A stretch of 64,000 bases of DNA from contig NZ_LMDK01000020.1 in the NCBI RefSeq assembly GCF_001425055.1, forward strand, positions 281,001 to 345,000, read 5' to 3'. The position numbers and the translations under genes are program-made. This DNA is from Pelomonas sp. Root1237 (GTDB lineage: Bacteria > Pseudomonadota > Gammaproteobacteria > Burkholderiales > Burkholderiaceae_C). Positions 9,431 to 17,738 of this stretch are shown piece after piece. Below the pieces are notes generated by a model. The model was not told where the DNA came from. It searched no databases and was given only the letters and a program-made list of their open reading frames with translations. Every line of letters begins with the position of its first letter. Positions within the stretch are counted from its first letter, which is position 1.

Positions 9431-10713
9431 CGGCGCGTGCGTCGTTCTGGTCAGACGTTCGCTGGCAGGCAATCGGCAACACCTCGGCCCAGGCGCTTGG
9501 TGTGCTTGGCATGCCGCTGCTGACGCGGCTGTATACGCCGGCCGACTTCGCCGCGCAAAGTGTGTTCTTGCAGTTTGCGATGTTCTTTTCCGGGCTGATG
9601 ACTTGGCGCTACGAGTACTTCGTGCAGCTCCCCCGGCGTGATAGCGATGCCCTAGCCCTGCTGCGCCTTACGCTGCTGCTGGCCGTAGCTGGCTGCGTAC
9701 TGCTGACGCCGTTGACATGGTTGTCAGCGCCATTGCTATCCATGGACCCAGGGCAGACACATTGGCTGTGGTTGAGCCCGATGACGGCAGCGTTGATCTC
9801 CCTATCCCTGGCCCATCAGCACTGGACGCAGCGCAAAGGCCTGTTCAAGCTGTCGGGCATGGGTGAAGTGCTGGCCAAGCTCGCCTACATTGGCACCGGT
9901 GTGCTGGCGACGTTGTGCGGCCTGGCAACATTGGGGCTGATTGCCACGATTGCTGCGGGCGCTGCAGCCAAGCTGGTCTTGCATCTGTTGGCCGGCCGCG
10001 CCGACCGACATATTGCAGCCAAGGCAGGTGGCGCCTCCAGCGCCATTCAAGCGGCTCGGACGCACGCGAGACACGCAGGCTCCATGTTTGGCTCGCACCT
10101 GCTGGGCACAGTCACAGGCTTGGTGACCATCCTTTTCATCGGCCAGTTCTACGGCAGCATCGATCTCGGCCAATACAGCCTGGTTGCGGCCACCATCTTT
10201 CTGCCGGCCGGGCTGATCGGCAGCGCAATCGGCCAAGTCTATTACCAGCGGGCTGCAGCCCTATGGTCACGGGGCGAATCCTTCGCGCCACTTTGGCGAC
10301 AAACCTTCGCACGGCTCAGCGCGATTGGCGTGCTTGCGTACGCACTCATCGCCCTGCTGTCGCCTTGGGCCTATCCCTTCATCTTTGGTGATGCATGGGA
10401 GGCGGCGGGCAGGTATGCGGTCTGGATGTCGATAGCGGCCTTCTTCTCCTTCGTCAGTGCTCCCATGGACCGCTCAAGCCTGGTCGTTGGTCGCCTGCAC
10501 TACCTGCCGATCTGGCACGCAGCAAGAGCACTGACCACACTGTGCGCGTTGGCCCTCGCCTGGCGCTGCGCGCTGTCCTTCGATGCTTTCATGGCCCTGC
10601 ACGCCGCTCAAATGTCAGTCTTGTATGTCGTTGACCTGCTCGCCGAACGCAGCTTCGCACGCCTGTGTCCGCCCGACATGGCCCTATCACCCGTTGCACT
10701 CGCCGCTCAATGA
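9427..10713 (+). CDS. Wzx-like polysaccharide flippase
   Basis: Membrane protein of 428 residues with about 12 hydrophobic segments, opening with ASFWSDVRWQAIGNTSAQALGVLGMPLL then LTRLYTPADFAAQSVFLQF, the usual N-terminus of the polysaccharide-synthesis flippase family (MATE-like, MVF superfamily). It would move the lipid-linked repeat unit across the inner membrane. The GTG start overlaps the stop of the Wzy-like gene (GTGA). The stop overlaps the ATG of the next glycosyltransferase (ATGA). It is the first of three flippases in the window; each is with a different gene group, so this one probably serves the main operon. Confidence 0.85.
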   Translation: MTARASFWSDVRWQAIGNTSAQALGVLGMPLLTRLYTPADFAAQSVFLQFAMFFSGLMTWRYEYFVQLPRRDSDALALLRLTLLLAVAGCVLLTPLTWLSAPLLSMDPGQTHWLWLSPMTAALISLSLAHQHWTQRKGLFKLSGMGEVLAKLAYIGTGVLATLCGLATLGLIATIAAGAAAKLVLHLLAGRADRHIAAKAGGASSAIQAARTHARHAGSMFGSHLLGTVTGLVTILFIGQFYGSIDLGQYSLVAATIFLPAGLIGSAIGQVYYQRAAALWSRGESFAPLWRQTFARLSAIGVLAYALIALLSPWAYPFIFGDAWEAAGRYAVWMSIAAFFSFVSAPMDRSSLVVGRLHYLPIWHAARALTTLCALALAWRCALSFDAFMALHAAQMSVLYVVDLLAERSFARLCPPDMALSPVALAAQ

Positions 10714-11900
10714 GTCATGTGCTGATGATCTGCGACTTCTACAACCAGTCGCTCAGCTATCAGGAGAACTTGCTCGAAAGGTATTTCGGCAAGTTGGGCC
10801 ATCGAGTCAGTATCGTCACGGCCACTACCACCGATGTGTTCGAGTTCGTAGAAAACCGCCACGACGCTCGGCGCCCTGCAAGTATCGAGCGCCACGGTAC
10901 AACGACCGTCTACAGGCAACCCTATGCCTTCAACTTCGTTTCGCGAATTCGTAAGTTCAAGGGCGTGTCGGATCTGCTGGAGCGAGAGCGCCCCGACGTC
11001 ATCTTCGTCCACGACATCCAGTTCAACCTGTCCGAAGTCAGCAGGTACAGACAACGCTACCCAGGCACGCGTGTCGTACTCGACTATCACGCAGACTTCA
11101 GCAACTCGGCACGCAACTGGCTATCCCTTGCGGTTCTGCATAAGGGCTTACGGAGGCCGCTGCTACACCGATACCTCTCGATGCTCGACGCGATCTATCC
11201 GGTCACCCCGGCCAGCCAGCGCTTTCTGAACGAGGTATACGGCGTCTCCAATGACCGCATGACGTTGCTACCGCTTGGTTGTGACATGGATGCGTGCCGC
11301 CGGATTCGCAACGAACGGCGTGGGCGCCAGCTGCGTCAACAATATGGCATTGACGCCAAAGCTTTGGTCATCTTCGGCGGTGGCAAATTAGCCCGTCCCA
11401 AACGCGTGGAACGCCTGCTCCGTGCCTTCCTGACCCTGCCTGGAGATTCGACATGGCTCATCATTGCCGGAGATGCCAGCAAGGATGACGCAGCGTACCT
11501 TGAAGAATTGCGCGGACTTGCCGGCAGTCATCCACGCATCCGCTTCACCGGCTGGCTCGATCAAGAAGCCATCCTCGCCCACCTGGATCTGGCCGACCTC
11601 GCGGTCTTCCCTGGCAGCCAATCAATCCTTTGGCAACAAGCGATCGGAATGGGCAAGCCTTTGCTGATCGGAGAACCCAAGGCAGTCATTGGCGGCGATC
11701 AGGAAGTTGGCTACCTGAACCGCCACGCCAATCTGGAGTTGTGCATAGAACCAGAGGGTGCACATGCACTCCTGAGCGCCCGCCTGTCGGCCCTGGCAGC
11801 GGACCGCACGCAAGTAGAGGATATGGCCGCTGGGGCGTTGCGCACGGCCGATGAGTTGCTCGACTGGAACGTCATCGCTACGCAGACGCTTGGAACTTGA
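10710..11900 (+). CDS. Glycosyltransferase, GT4-like (GT-B)
   Basis: Retaining GT-B glycosyltransferase of 396 residues. The C-terminal half holds the nucleotide-binding domain, visible as VIFGGGKLARPKRVERLLRAF (about 220-240) and IRFTGWLDQEAILAHLDLADLAVFPG. The usual E-x7-E acceptor/donor motif is weak; the region LWQQAIGMGKPLLIG replaces it, so catalysis may differ or the fit to GT4 is loose. I use the ATG at 10710, which overlaps the flippase stop (ATGA) and gives MSHVLMICDFYNQ; the upstream 10665 start would run 45 bases into that gene. Donor and acceptor cannot be read from sequence. Confidence 0.78.
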   Translation: MSHVLMICDFYNQSLSYQENLLERYFGKLGHRVSIVTATTTDVFEFVENRHDARRPASIERHGTTTVYRQPYAFNFVSRIRKFKGVSDLLERERPDVIFVHDIQFNLSEVSRYRQRYPGTRVVLDYHADFSNSARNWLSLAVLHKGLRRPLLHRYLSMLDAIYPVTPASQRFLNEVYGVSNDRMTLLPLGCDMDACRRIRNERRGRQLRQQYGIDAKALVIFGGGKLARPKRVERLLRAFLTLPGDSTWLIIAGDASKDDAAYLEELRGLAGSHPRIRFTGWLDQEAILAHLDLADLAVFPGSQSILWQQAIGMGKPLLIGEPKAVIGGDQEVGYLNRHANLELCIEPEGAHALLSARLSALAADRTQVEDMAAGALRTADELLDWNVIATQTLGT

Positions 11901-11902
11901 GC

Positions 11903-13018
11903 ATGAAGGTCTTGTTCATTGCGCCACTGCCCGACCCGGTCACCGGCCAATCGCTGGCCTGCCGGGTATTTCTCGACGAACTCGAGAAGCAATACGAGAT
12001 CGACGTCATCAACATCAACAAGACCAGCCTGAAGAGCGGTGTGATGGGTGGCGCACTGGGGCGCGTGCGCGAGGTGCTGGGATTTGTCTGGCAGGCTTGG
12101 CGCCGGGCCCGGCACTGCGACCTTGTCTATTTCACGATCTCGGAGTCGGTGGCCGGCAATTTGAAAGATCTGTTGATCTACGCCGTTTGCGCCAGCCGGC
12201 TGTCGCGCATGGCCATTCACCTGCACGGCGGCGCCGGCATGAAGGCTCTGCTGCGCGACCACCCTCTGCTTGCGGCCCTCAACCGCTTCTTCTGGGGACG
12301 CATGGGTGCTGTCATCCTGCTCGGCGAGCGGCACCTGCCACTACTGGAGGGCCTGCCGCAACGTTGGCGCGAGCGGCACGCCCATCTCATACCCAACTTC
12401 GCGCAGGACTATCTATTCCGCGATGTCGCCGAGATCGAGACCAAGTTCGCCGCGTCCGGGCCGCTGCGCCTGCTCTATCTGAGCAACCTGATTCCCGGTA
12501 AAGGCCACGAGGAACTGCTGGGCGCCTACCAAAGCCTGAGCCCCGCGGAACAGGCGCGAATCCGGCTGGATTTTGCCGGCGCCTTCGAAAGCGAAGCCGC
12601 CCGCGGCGAGTTCCTGGCGCGGGCCGCCGGGTTGCCCAACGTCAGCTATCACGGCATCGTCGGTGGCACAGCGAAGGCTGGGCTGCTGGGCGACGCACAT
12701 GTCTTCTGCCTGCCCACCTACTACCCTTACGAGGGCCAGCCAATCTCCATCCTGGAGGCCTACGCTTCCGGCTGCGCCGTCATCACGACGGACCACAGCG
12801 GCATCTTCGACGTTTTCGCGCCGGGCGAATGCGGGCTGGCGGTACAGCCACGCTCAGCGGAGTCGATCACTGCTGCGCTGCGGCAATGCCTTGCTGATCG
12901 CCAGGCGCTACTGAGGCAAGCACTTCATAACCGTCAACTGGCGGACGAGCGCTACAGGGTTGCTACCTACAATCGCCGTCTTCTCTCGGTGCTCTCCACG
13001 CTGGACGCAGCCGCCTGA
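11903..13018 (+). CDS. Glycosyltransferase family 4 (GT1 domain)
   Basis: GT-B glycosyltransferase of 371 residues. The N-terminus MKVLFIAPLPDPVTGQSLA is the usual Gly-rich donor-side loop. The C-terminal domain shows LLYLSNLIPGKGHEELLGAY (about 192-211), VSYHGIVGG and the GT4 signature PYEGQPISILEAYASGCAVIT (about 274-294) with the E-x7-E spacing. I use the ATG at 11903 just after the previous stop. A TTG at 11897 would overlap the stop by four bases and adds only two residues. It sits between two operon blocks (transferases and the wbpG set), so it likely adds one residue of the same repeat unit. Sugar specificity unknown. Confidence 0.85.
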   Translation: MKVLFIAPLPDPVTGQSLACRVFLDELEKQYEIDVININKTSLKSGVMGGALGRVREVLGFVWQAWRRARHCDLVYFTISESVAGNLKDLLIYAVCASRLSRMAIHLHGGAGMKALLRDHPLLAALNRFFWGRMGAVILLGERHLPLLEGLPQRWRERHAHLIPNFAQDYLFRDVAEIETKFAASGPLRLLYLSNLIPGKGHEELLGAYQSLSPAEQARIRLDFAGAFESEAARGEFLARAAGLPNVSYHGIVGGTAKAGLLGDAHVFCLPTYYPYEGQPISILEAYASGCAVITTDHSGIFDVFAPGECGLAVQPRSAESITAALRQCLADRQALLRQALHNRQLADERYRVATYNRRLLSVLSTLDAAA

Positions 13019-13036
13019 CCCCCATTTGCCAGAACC

Positions 13037-14176
13037 ATGCCCTTGCGCCCTTACCAGATCTGCTCCAACTGCATCATGGACACGTCCGACTCCGGCATCG
13101 TGTTCGACGAGCGCGGCTGGTGCGACTACTGCAACAACTACCACCGCAACATCCTGCCCAACTGGCACACCGACGAGCGCGGTGAGCGCGAGATCATGGC
13201 GCAGGTCGAGCAGATCAAGCGCGACGGCAAGGGCAAGGACCATGACTGCCTGATCGGCCTGTCCGGTGGCGTCGACAGCTCCTATGTGACCTATCTGGCC
13301 AAGGAAAAGTTCGGCCTGCGTCCGCTGCTGTATCACGTCGACGCCGGCTGGAACTCGCAGCAGGCGGTCAACAACATCGAGAAGCTGGTCGACGGCCTGG
13401 GGCTGGATCTTTTCACCGAGGTCATCGACTGGCCTGAGATGCGTGACCTGCAGCTGGCCTTCTTCAAGGCCCAGGTGCCGCACCTTGACACGCCGCAGGA
13501 CCACGCCTTTTTCGCGGGCCTCTACAACTTCGCGGCCAAGAACAACGCGAAATACATCCTGACCGGTGCCAACTACTCGACCGAGTGCGTTCGCGAGCCG
13601 CTGGAGTGGCATTACCACGCGTCCGACGTGCGCCAGCTCAAGGACATCCACCGCCGTTTCGGCACGCGGCCGCTGAAGAAGTTCCCGCTCGCGGGCATCT
13701 TCCGCTTCAAGATCTACTACCGCTTCTTCAAGGGCGTGCAGGTCGTCAAGCCGCTGAACTGCGTGCCCTTCTACAAGGAAGCGGCCATGGACGAACTGGT
13801 GGACAAGTTCGGCTGGCAGAAGTACGCGCACAAGCACTACGAGTCGCGCTTCACGCGCTTCTACGAGGGCTACTGGCTGCCCAGCAAGTTCGGCTACGAC
13901 AAGCGCCGCGCGCATTTCTCCAGCCTGATCCTGACCGGCCAGCTCAAGCGCGAGGACGCGCTCGCCAAGATCGCCATCCCCGCCTATGACGAGGAAACGC
14001 TGGCGCACGACTTCGAATACATCGCCACCAAGCTCGGCCTGACGGTCGCCGAGCTGCAGGCGCTGCACCGCGGCGAGCCCAAGACGTACAAGGACTACGC
14101 CAACGACATGGCCATCATCGACCTCGGCACCCGGGTGCTGCGCGCGCTCGGCGTGCAAAGGGCCATCATTCGATGA
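13037..14176 (+). CDS. wbpG: N-acetyl sugar amidotransferase (WbpG-like)
   Basis: PP-loop ATP-pyrophosphatase-type amidotransferase. With HisH- and HisF-like partners, WbpG is proposed to turn an acetamido group of a uronic acid into an acetamidino group in Pseudomonas O-antigen. Two N-terminal cysteine pairs, C9-x2-C12 and C29-x2-C32, look like a metal-binding knuckle. The PP-loop SGGVDSS is at 76-82. YILTGANYSTECVREPLEWHY (about 174-194) is characteristic of the WbpG/PseA group. Length 379 is typical. Its stop overlaps the HisH start (ATGA), which then overlaps HisF, so the three are translationally coupled. Together with wbpBDE this predicts an amidinated diacetamido-uronic acid residue. 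Confidence 0.9.
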   Translation: MPLRPYQICSNCIMDTSDSGIVFDERGWCDYCNNYHRNILPNWHTDERGEREIMAQVEQIKRDGKGKDHDCLIGLSGGVDSSYVTYLAKEKFGLRPLLYHVDAGWNSQQAVNNIEKLVDGLGLDLFTEVIDWPEMRDLQLAFFKAQVPHLDTPQDHAFFAGLYNFAAKNNAKYILTGANYSTECVREPLEWHYHASDVRQLKDIHRRFGTRPLKKFPLAGIFRFKIYYRFFKGVQVVKPLNCVPFYKEAAMDELVDKFGWQKYAHKHYESRFTRFYEGYWLPSKFGYDKRRAHFSSLILTGQLKREDALAKIAIPAYDEETLAHDFEYIATKLGLTVAELQALHRGEPKTYKDYANDMAIIDLGTRVLRALGVQRAIIR

Positions 14177-14802
14177 TCACCATCGTCAGCTACGGCGTCG
14201 GCAATATCGGTGCGCTGGCCACCATGTACAAGCGCATGAGCATCCCCACGCGCTTCGCGACGACGGCCGCCGAGATCGAGGACGCCACGCATGTCATCCT
14301 GCCGGGCGTCGGCGGTTTCGACGATGCGATGAACCGTCTCAACGCCTCCGGGCTGCGCGAGCCGCTGGATGCGATGGTCGCCCGTGGCGGCGTGCCGGTA
14401 CTTGGCATCTGCGTGGGCATGCAGATGCTCGGTGAGTCCAGCGACGAGGGCCAATGCCGGGGCCTGGGCTGGGTTCCCGGCCAGGTGAAGCATTTCGACA
14501 GCACCGGCAAGATGGCGGGCCTGCCGCTGCCGCACATGGGCTGGAACGACGTGAACCCGGTCGCCGGTGCGCCGCTGTTCAAGGGCCTCGAGACCGACGC
14601 GCGCTTTTACTTTCTGCATTCCTATTACTTCGAGTGCAGCGACCCGGCTCATATCGCCGCCCGTGCCGAGTACGGCTCGACGTTCGCCGCTTCGGTGCGC
14701 AATGGCTGCATCTACGGCATGCAGGGCCACCCCGAGAAGAGCCACCATTGGGGCGCGGCCATGCTGAAGAACTTCGCCGAACTGGAGTCTTCGACATGCT
14801 GA
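14173..14802 (+). CDS. hisH2: HisH-like glutamine amidotransferase subunit (LPS paralog)
   Basis: Class I glutaminase that releases ammonia from glutamine. Nucleophile Cys80 sits in GVPVLGICVGMQML; the triad His and Glu are in GMQGHPEKSHHWG near residues 178-190. Length 209 is normal for HisH. It is not next to other his genes but between wbpG and a HisF-like gene, all overlapping, so it should supply ammonia to the sugar amidotransferase rather than to imidazole-glycerol-phosphate synthesis. This is the arrangement known as hisH2/hisF2 in P. aeruginosa O-antigen clusters. ATG overlaps the wbpG stop by four bases. Confidence 0.87.
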   Translation: MITIVSYGVGNIGALATMYKRMSIPTRFATTAAEIEDATHVILPGVGGFDDAMNRLNASGLREPLDAMVARGGVPVLGICVGMQMLGESSDEGQCRGLGWVPGQVKHFDSTGKMAGLPLPHMGWNDVNPVAGAPLFKGLETDARFYFLHSYYFECSDPAHIAARAEYGSTFAASVRNGCIYGMQGHPEKSHHWGAAMLKNFAELESSTC

Positions 14803-15581
14803 GGCCGCGCATCACCCCCTGCCTGCTCGTGCACGAGGGCGGCCTCGTGAAGACCGTCGGCTTCAAGGACCCGAAGTACGTCGGCGACCCGATCAACGCG
14901 GTCAAGATCTTCAACGAGAAGGAAGCCGACGAGCTCGTCGTCCTCGACATCGACGCGACGCGCAACGGCGTCGAGCCCGACTACAAGCTGATCCAGGACC
15001 TGGCCGCCGAATGCCGCATGCCGCTGGCCTATGGCGGCGGCGTGCGCACGCCGGAGCAGGCCAAGCGCATCATCGAGCTCGGCGTCGAGAAGGTCTGCAT
15101 CAGCAGTGCCGCCGTCGAGGACCCGACCTGCATCCGCCGCATCGCTGACGCCGTCGGCGGCCAGAGCGTCGTCGTCGTGCTCGACGTGCGCAAGAAGTCG
15201 GGTCTGTTCGCCAGCGGCTATGAGCTGTGCACGCACAACGCGACCAAGGCCCACAAACTGGACCCGATCGCCTTCGCGCGCGAATGCCAAGCCCAGGGCG
15301 CCGGCGAGATCGTGCTGAACTCGGTCGATCGCGACGGCGTCATGAAGGGCTATGACCTCGACCTCGCCAAGCAGATGCGCGCCGCGCTGCGCATCCCGAT
15401 GAGCGTGCTCGGCGGCGCCGGGTCGCTCGCCGACATCGAGGCGCTGATCAAGGCCTGCGGCGTCATCGGCGCCGCGGCCGGCAGCCTCTTCGTCTTCAAG
15501 GGTCAGTACCGCGCGGTACTGATCAATTACCCGCAGCCGGCCCAGAAGGACGCCCTCTTCGCCGCTGCCCTCCCCCGCTGA
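14796..15581 (+). CDS. hisF2: HisF-like cyclase subunit paralog for sugar amidotransferase
   Basis: TIM-barrel protein of the HisA/HisF family, 261 residues. In HisF the first catalytic Asp lies in the IPCLDV motif; here the matching segment is ITPCLLVHEGGLVKTVGF, so that Asp is replaced by Leu. The second Asp is kept (LNSVDRDGVMKGYD). The replacement is usual in HisF2-type proteins of LPS clusters and argues against a role in histidine synthesis. The probable job is to channel ammonia from HisH to WbpG. I use the ATG at 14796, overlapping the hisH stop by seven bases; the long upstream extension to 14454 is just the other frame of hisH. Confidence 0.87.
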   Translation: MLRPRITPCLLVHEGGLVKTVGFKDPKYVGDPINAVKIFNEKEADELVVLDIDATRNGVEPDYKLIQDLAAECRMPLAYGGGVRTPEQAKRIIELGVEKVCISSAAVEDPTCIRRIADAVGGQSVVVVLDVRKKSGLFASGYELCTHNATKAHKLDPIAFARECQAQGAGEIVLNSVDRDGVMKGYDLDLAKQMRAALRIPMSVLGGAGSLADIEALIKACGVIGAAAGSLFVFKGQYRAVLINYPQPAQKDALFAAALPR

Positions 15582-15583
15582 AC

Positions 15584-16621
15584 ATGTTTGACGACAAGAC
15601 TCTGCTCATCACCGGTGGCACCGGCAGCTTCGGCAATGCCGTGCTGCGCCGCTTCCTCGACTCCGGCCTGCGTGAGATCCGCATCCTCAGCCGCGACGAG
15701 AAGAAGCAGGACGACATGCGCAAGAAGTACGCATCGCCCAAGCTGAAGTTCTACATCGGCGATGTGCGTGACCCGCGCGCTGTCGCGGGCGCCATGCGCG
15801 GCGTGGACTACTGCTTCCACGCCGCCGCGCTCAAGCAGGTGCCATCCTGCGAGTTCCATCCCATGGAGGCCGTGCGTACCAATGTGCTGGGCACCGAGAA
15901 CGTGCTCGACGCCGCCATCCAGGCTCGTGTGAAGCGCGTCATCTGCCTGTCCACCGACAAGGCCGTCTACCCGATCAACGCGATGGGCATCTCCAAGGCC
16001 ATGATGGAGAAGGTCATGGTCGCCGCGTCGCGCAATCTCGAGGGCACGAGCACCGTCATCTGCGGCACGCGCTACGGCAACGTGATGGCCTCGCGCGGCT
16101 CGGTCATCCCGCTGTTCGTCGAGCAGGTGCGCGCCGGCAAGCCAATCACGCTGACCGACCCCGCGATGACGCGCTTCATGATGACGCTGGACGACGCGGT
16201 CGAGCTCGTGCTCTATGCCTTCGAGCATGGCCGCAACGGCGACATCTTTGTGCAGAAGGCGCCCGCGGCGACGATCCGCGTGCTGGCCGAGGCCGTGCTC
16301 GGTGTCATCGGCGCGCCCGACCATGCCATCCGCGAGATCGGCACGCGCCACGGCGAGAAGCTCTACGAGGCGCTGCTGAGCCGCGAGGAGCGCGCCGGCG
16401 CCGAGGACCTGGGCGGCTACTACCGCATCCCGCCCGATGGCCGCGACCTGAACTACACCAAGTTCGTCGAGCAGGGCGAGACGCGCATCCAGGACGCCGA
16501 GGACTACACCTCGCACAACACCGAGCGCCTGGACTTGGCCGGCATGACGGCGCTGCTGATGAAGCTCGACTTCATGCGCCGCCTCGCCGCGGGCGAGGCC
16601 AACGTGACGGCGGAGGATTGA
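15584..16621 (+). CDS. fnlA: UDP-GlcNAc 4,6-dehydratase/3,5-epimerase (FnlA/WbjB/CapE)
   Basis: Extended SDR enzyme that starts UDP-L-FucNAc synthesis from UDP-GlcNAc. The NAD-binding motif TGGTGSFG is at about 10-17. AALKQVPSCEFHPMEAVRTN (about 84-103) and STDKAVYPINAMGISKAM (about 124-141) are family markers; Met replaces the usual SDR Tyr in MG-SK, as in WbpM and CapE. Residue length 345 is standard. Starts 2 bases after the hisF2 stop. Followed by fnlB and fnlC, giving the complete three-enzyme pathway known from E. coli O26, P. aeruginosa O11 and S. aureus type 5 capsule. Confidence 0.92.
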   Translation: MFDDKTLLITGGTGSFGNAVLRRFLDSGLREIRILSRDEKKQDDMRKKYASPKLKFYIGDVRDPRAVAGAMRGVDYCFHAAALKQVPSCEFHPMEAVRTNVLGTENVLDAAIQARVKRVICLSTDKAVYPINAMGISKAMMEKVMVAASRNLEGTSTVICGTRYGNVMASRGSVIPLFVEQVRAGKPITLTDPAMTRFMMTLDDAVELVLYAFEHGRNGDIFVQKAPAATIRVLAEAVLGVIGAPDHAIREIGTRHGEKLYEALLSREERAGAEDLGGYYRIPPDGRDLNYTKFVEQGETRIQDAEDYTSHNTERLDLAGMTALLMKLDFMRRLAAGEANVTAED

Positions 16622-16625
16622 CGTC

Positions 16626-17738
16626 GTGAAGATCGGCATCACCGGTGCATCGGGCTTCGTCGGCCGCAACCTGCAATGGCGGCTGCGCGAGGCCGGCCAT
16701 GCCGACGTGCGTCTGATTTCCCATCGGGCGGGCGACGCCGAGCTCATCGAGCAGCTGAGCGGCCTGGACTTTGTCTATCACCTGGCCGGCGTGAACCGGC
16801 CGCAGGACCCGGCCGAGTTCGATGACGGCAATGCAGACTTCAGCCTGCGCCTGATCGCCATCCTGGGCAGCCTGCCCGACTCGCCACCGATCGCCTTCGC
16901 GTCGTCTACGCAGGCCACGCTCGACAACGTCTATGGCCGCAGCAAGCGTGCCGCCGAAGACGCGCTGCTGCACTACCAGCGCCAATGCCGCGTGCCGGTC
17001 TACATCTTCCGGCTGACCAACGTGTTCGGCAAATGGTGCCGGCCCAACTACAACTCGGTCGTCGCGACCTTCTGCCACAACATCGCGCGCGGCCTGACCG
17101 TCACGATCAACGACCCGGCCGCGCCGCTGCGCCTGGTCTACATCGACGACGTCATCGACCAGATGCTGGCACTGTTGGGAGCCACGCCGCCGGCCGCCGG
17201 CTTCGTCGATGTCGAGCCGACGTACGAGACGACCGTCGGCGAGCTGGCCCAGACCCTGAACGGCTTTCGCGCCACGCGCGAGGGCCTGCTGATCGACCGC
17301 GTGGGCACCGGTCTGACGCGGGCGCTGTACGCCACCTACGTCAGCTACCTGCCGAGCGAGGCCTTCGCCTACCAGGTGCCCCGCCACGCCGACCCGCGTG
17401 GTGTCTTCGTCGAGATGCTGAAGACGCCGGACTGCGGGCAGTTCAGCTATTTCACGGCCGGCCCCGGCATCACGCGCGGCGAGCATTACCACCACACCAA
17501 GACCGAGAAGTTCCTCGTCATCAAGGGCACTGCGCATTTCGGCTTCCGCCATATCGACAGCGGCGAGACGCATGAACTCGTCACGCGTGGTGGCGAAGCG
17601 CAGATCGTCGAGACCATTCCGGGCTGGACCCACAACATCACCAACATCGGTGACGACGAGCTCATCGTCATGCTCTGGGCCAACGAGATCTTCGACCGCG
17701 CGCGCCCCGACACGACCGCCATGAAAGTCAAGCCATGA
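16626..17738 (+). CDS. fnlB: UDP-6-deoxy-hexulose C3-epimerase/C4-reductase (FnlB/WbjC/CapF)
   Basis: Two-domain enzyme. Residues 1-240 form an SDR domain (GITGASGFVGRNL at about 4-16; YGRSKRAAED near 100), acting as the NADPH-dependent reductase. Residues about 250-370 form a cupin domain (GEHYHHTKTEKFLVIKG at about 280-296, metal-ligand-like His/Glu) that epimerises C3. Both are needed to make UDP-N-acetyl-L-talosamine or pneumosamine from the FnlA product. The GTG start at 16626 is four bases after the fnlA stop. Its stop overlaps fnlC by four bases. Length and domain fusion are exactly as in CapF. Confidence 0.92.
   Translation: MKIGITGASGFVGRNLQWRLREAGHADVRLISHRAGDAELIEQLSGLDFVYHLAGVNRPQDPAEFDDGNADFSLRLIAILGSLPDSPPIAFASSTQATLDNVYGRSKRAAEDALLHYQRQCRVPVYIFRLTNVFGKWCRPNYNSVVATFCHNIARGLTVTINDPAAPLRLVYIDDVIDQMLALLGATPPAAGFVDVEPTYETTVGELAQTLNGFRATREGLLIDRVGTGLTRALYATYVSYLPSEAFAYQVPRHADPRGVFVEMLKTPDCGQFSYFTAGPGITRGEHYHHTKTEKFLVIKGTAHFGFRHIDSGETHELVTRGGEAQIVETIPGWTHNITNIGDDELIVMLWANEIFDRARPDTTAMKVKP

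Noticed and set aside
14173..15581. hisH and hisF as part of a histidine operon
   Set aside because: They are coupled to wbpG and the HisF paralog lacks the catalytic Asp; no other his gene is present.
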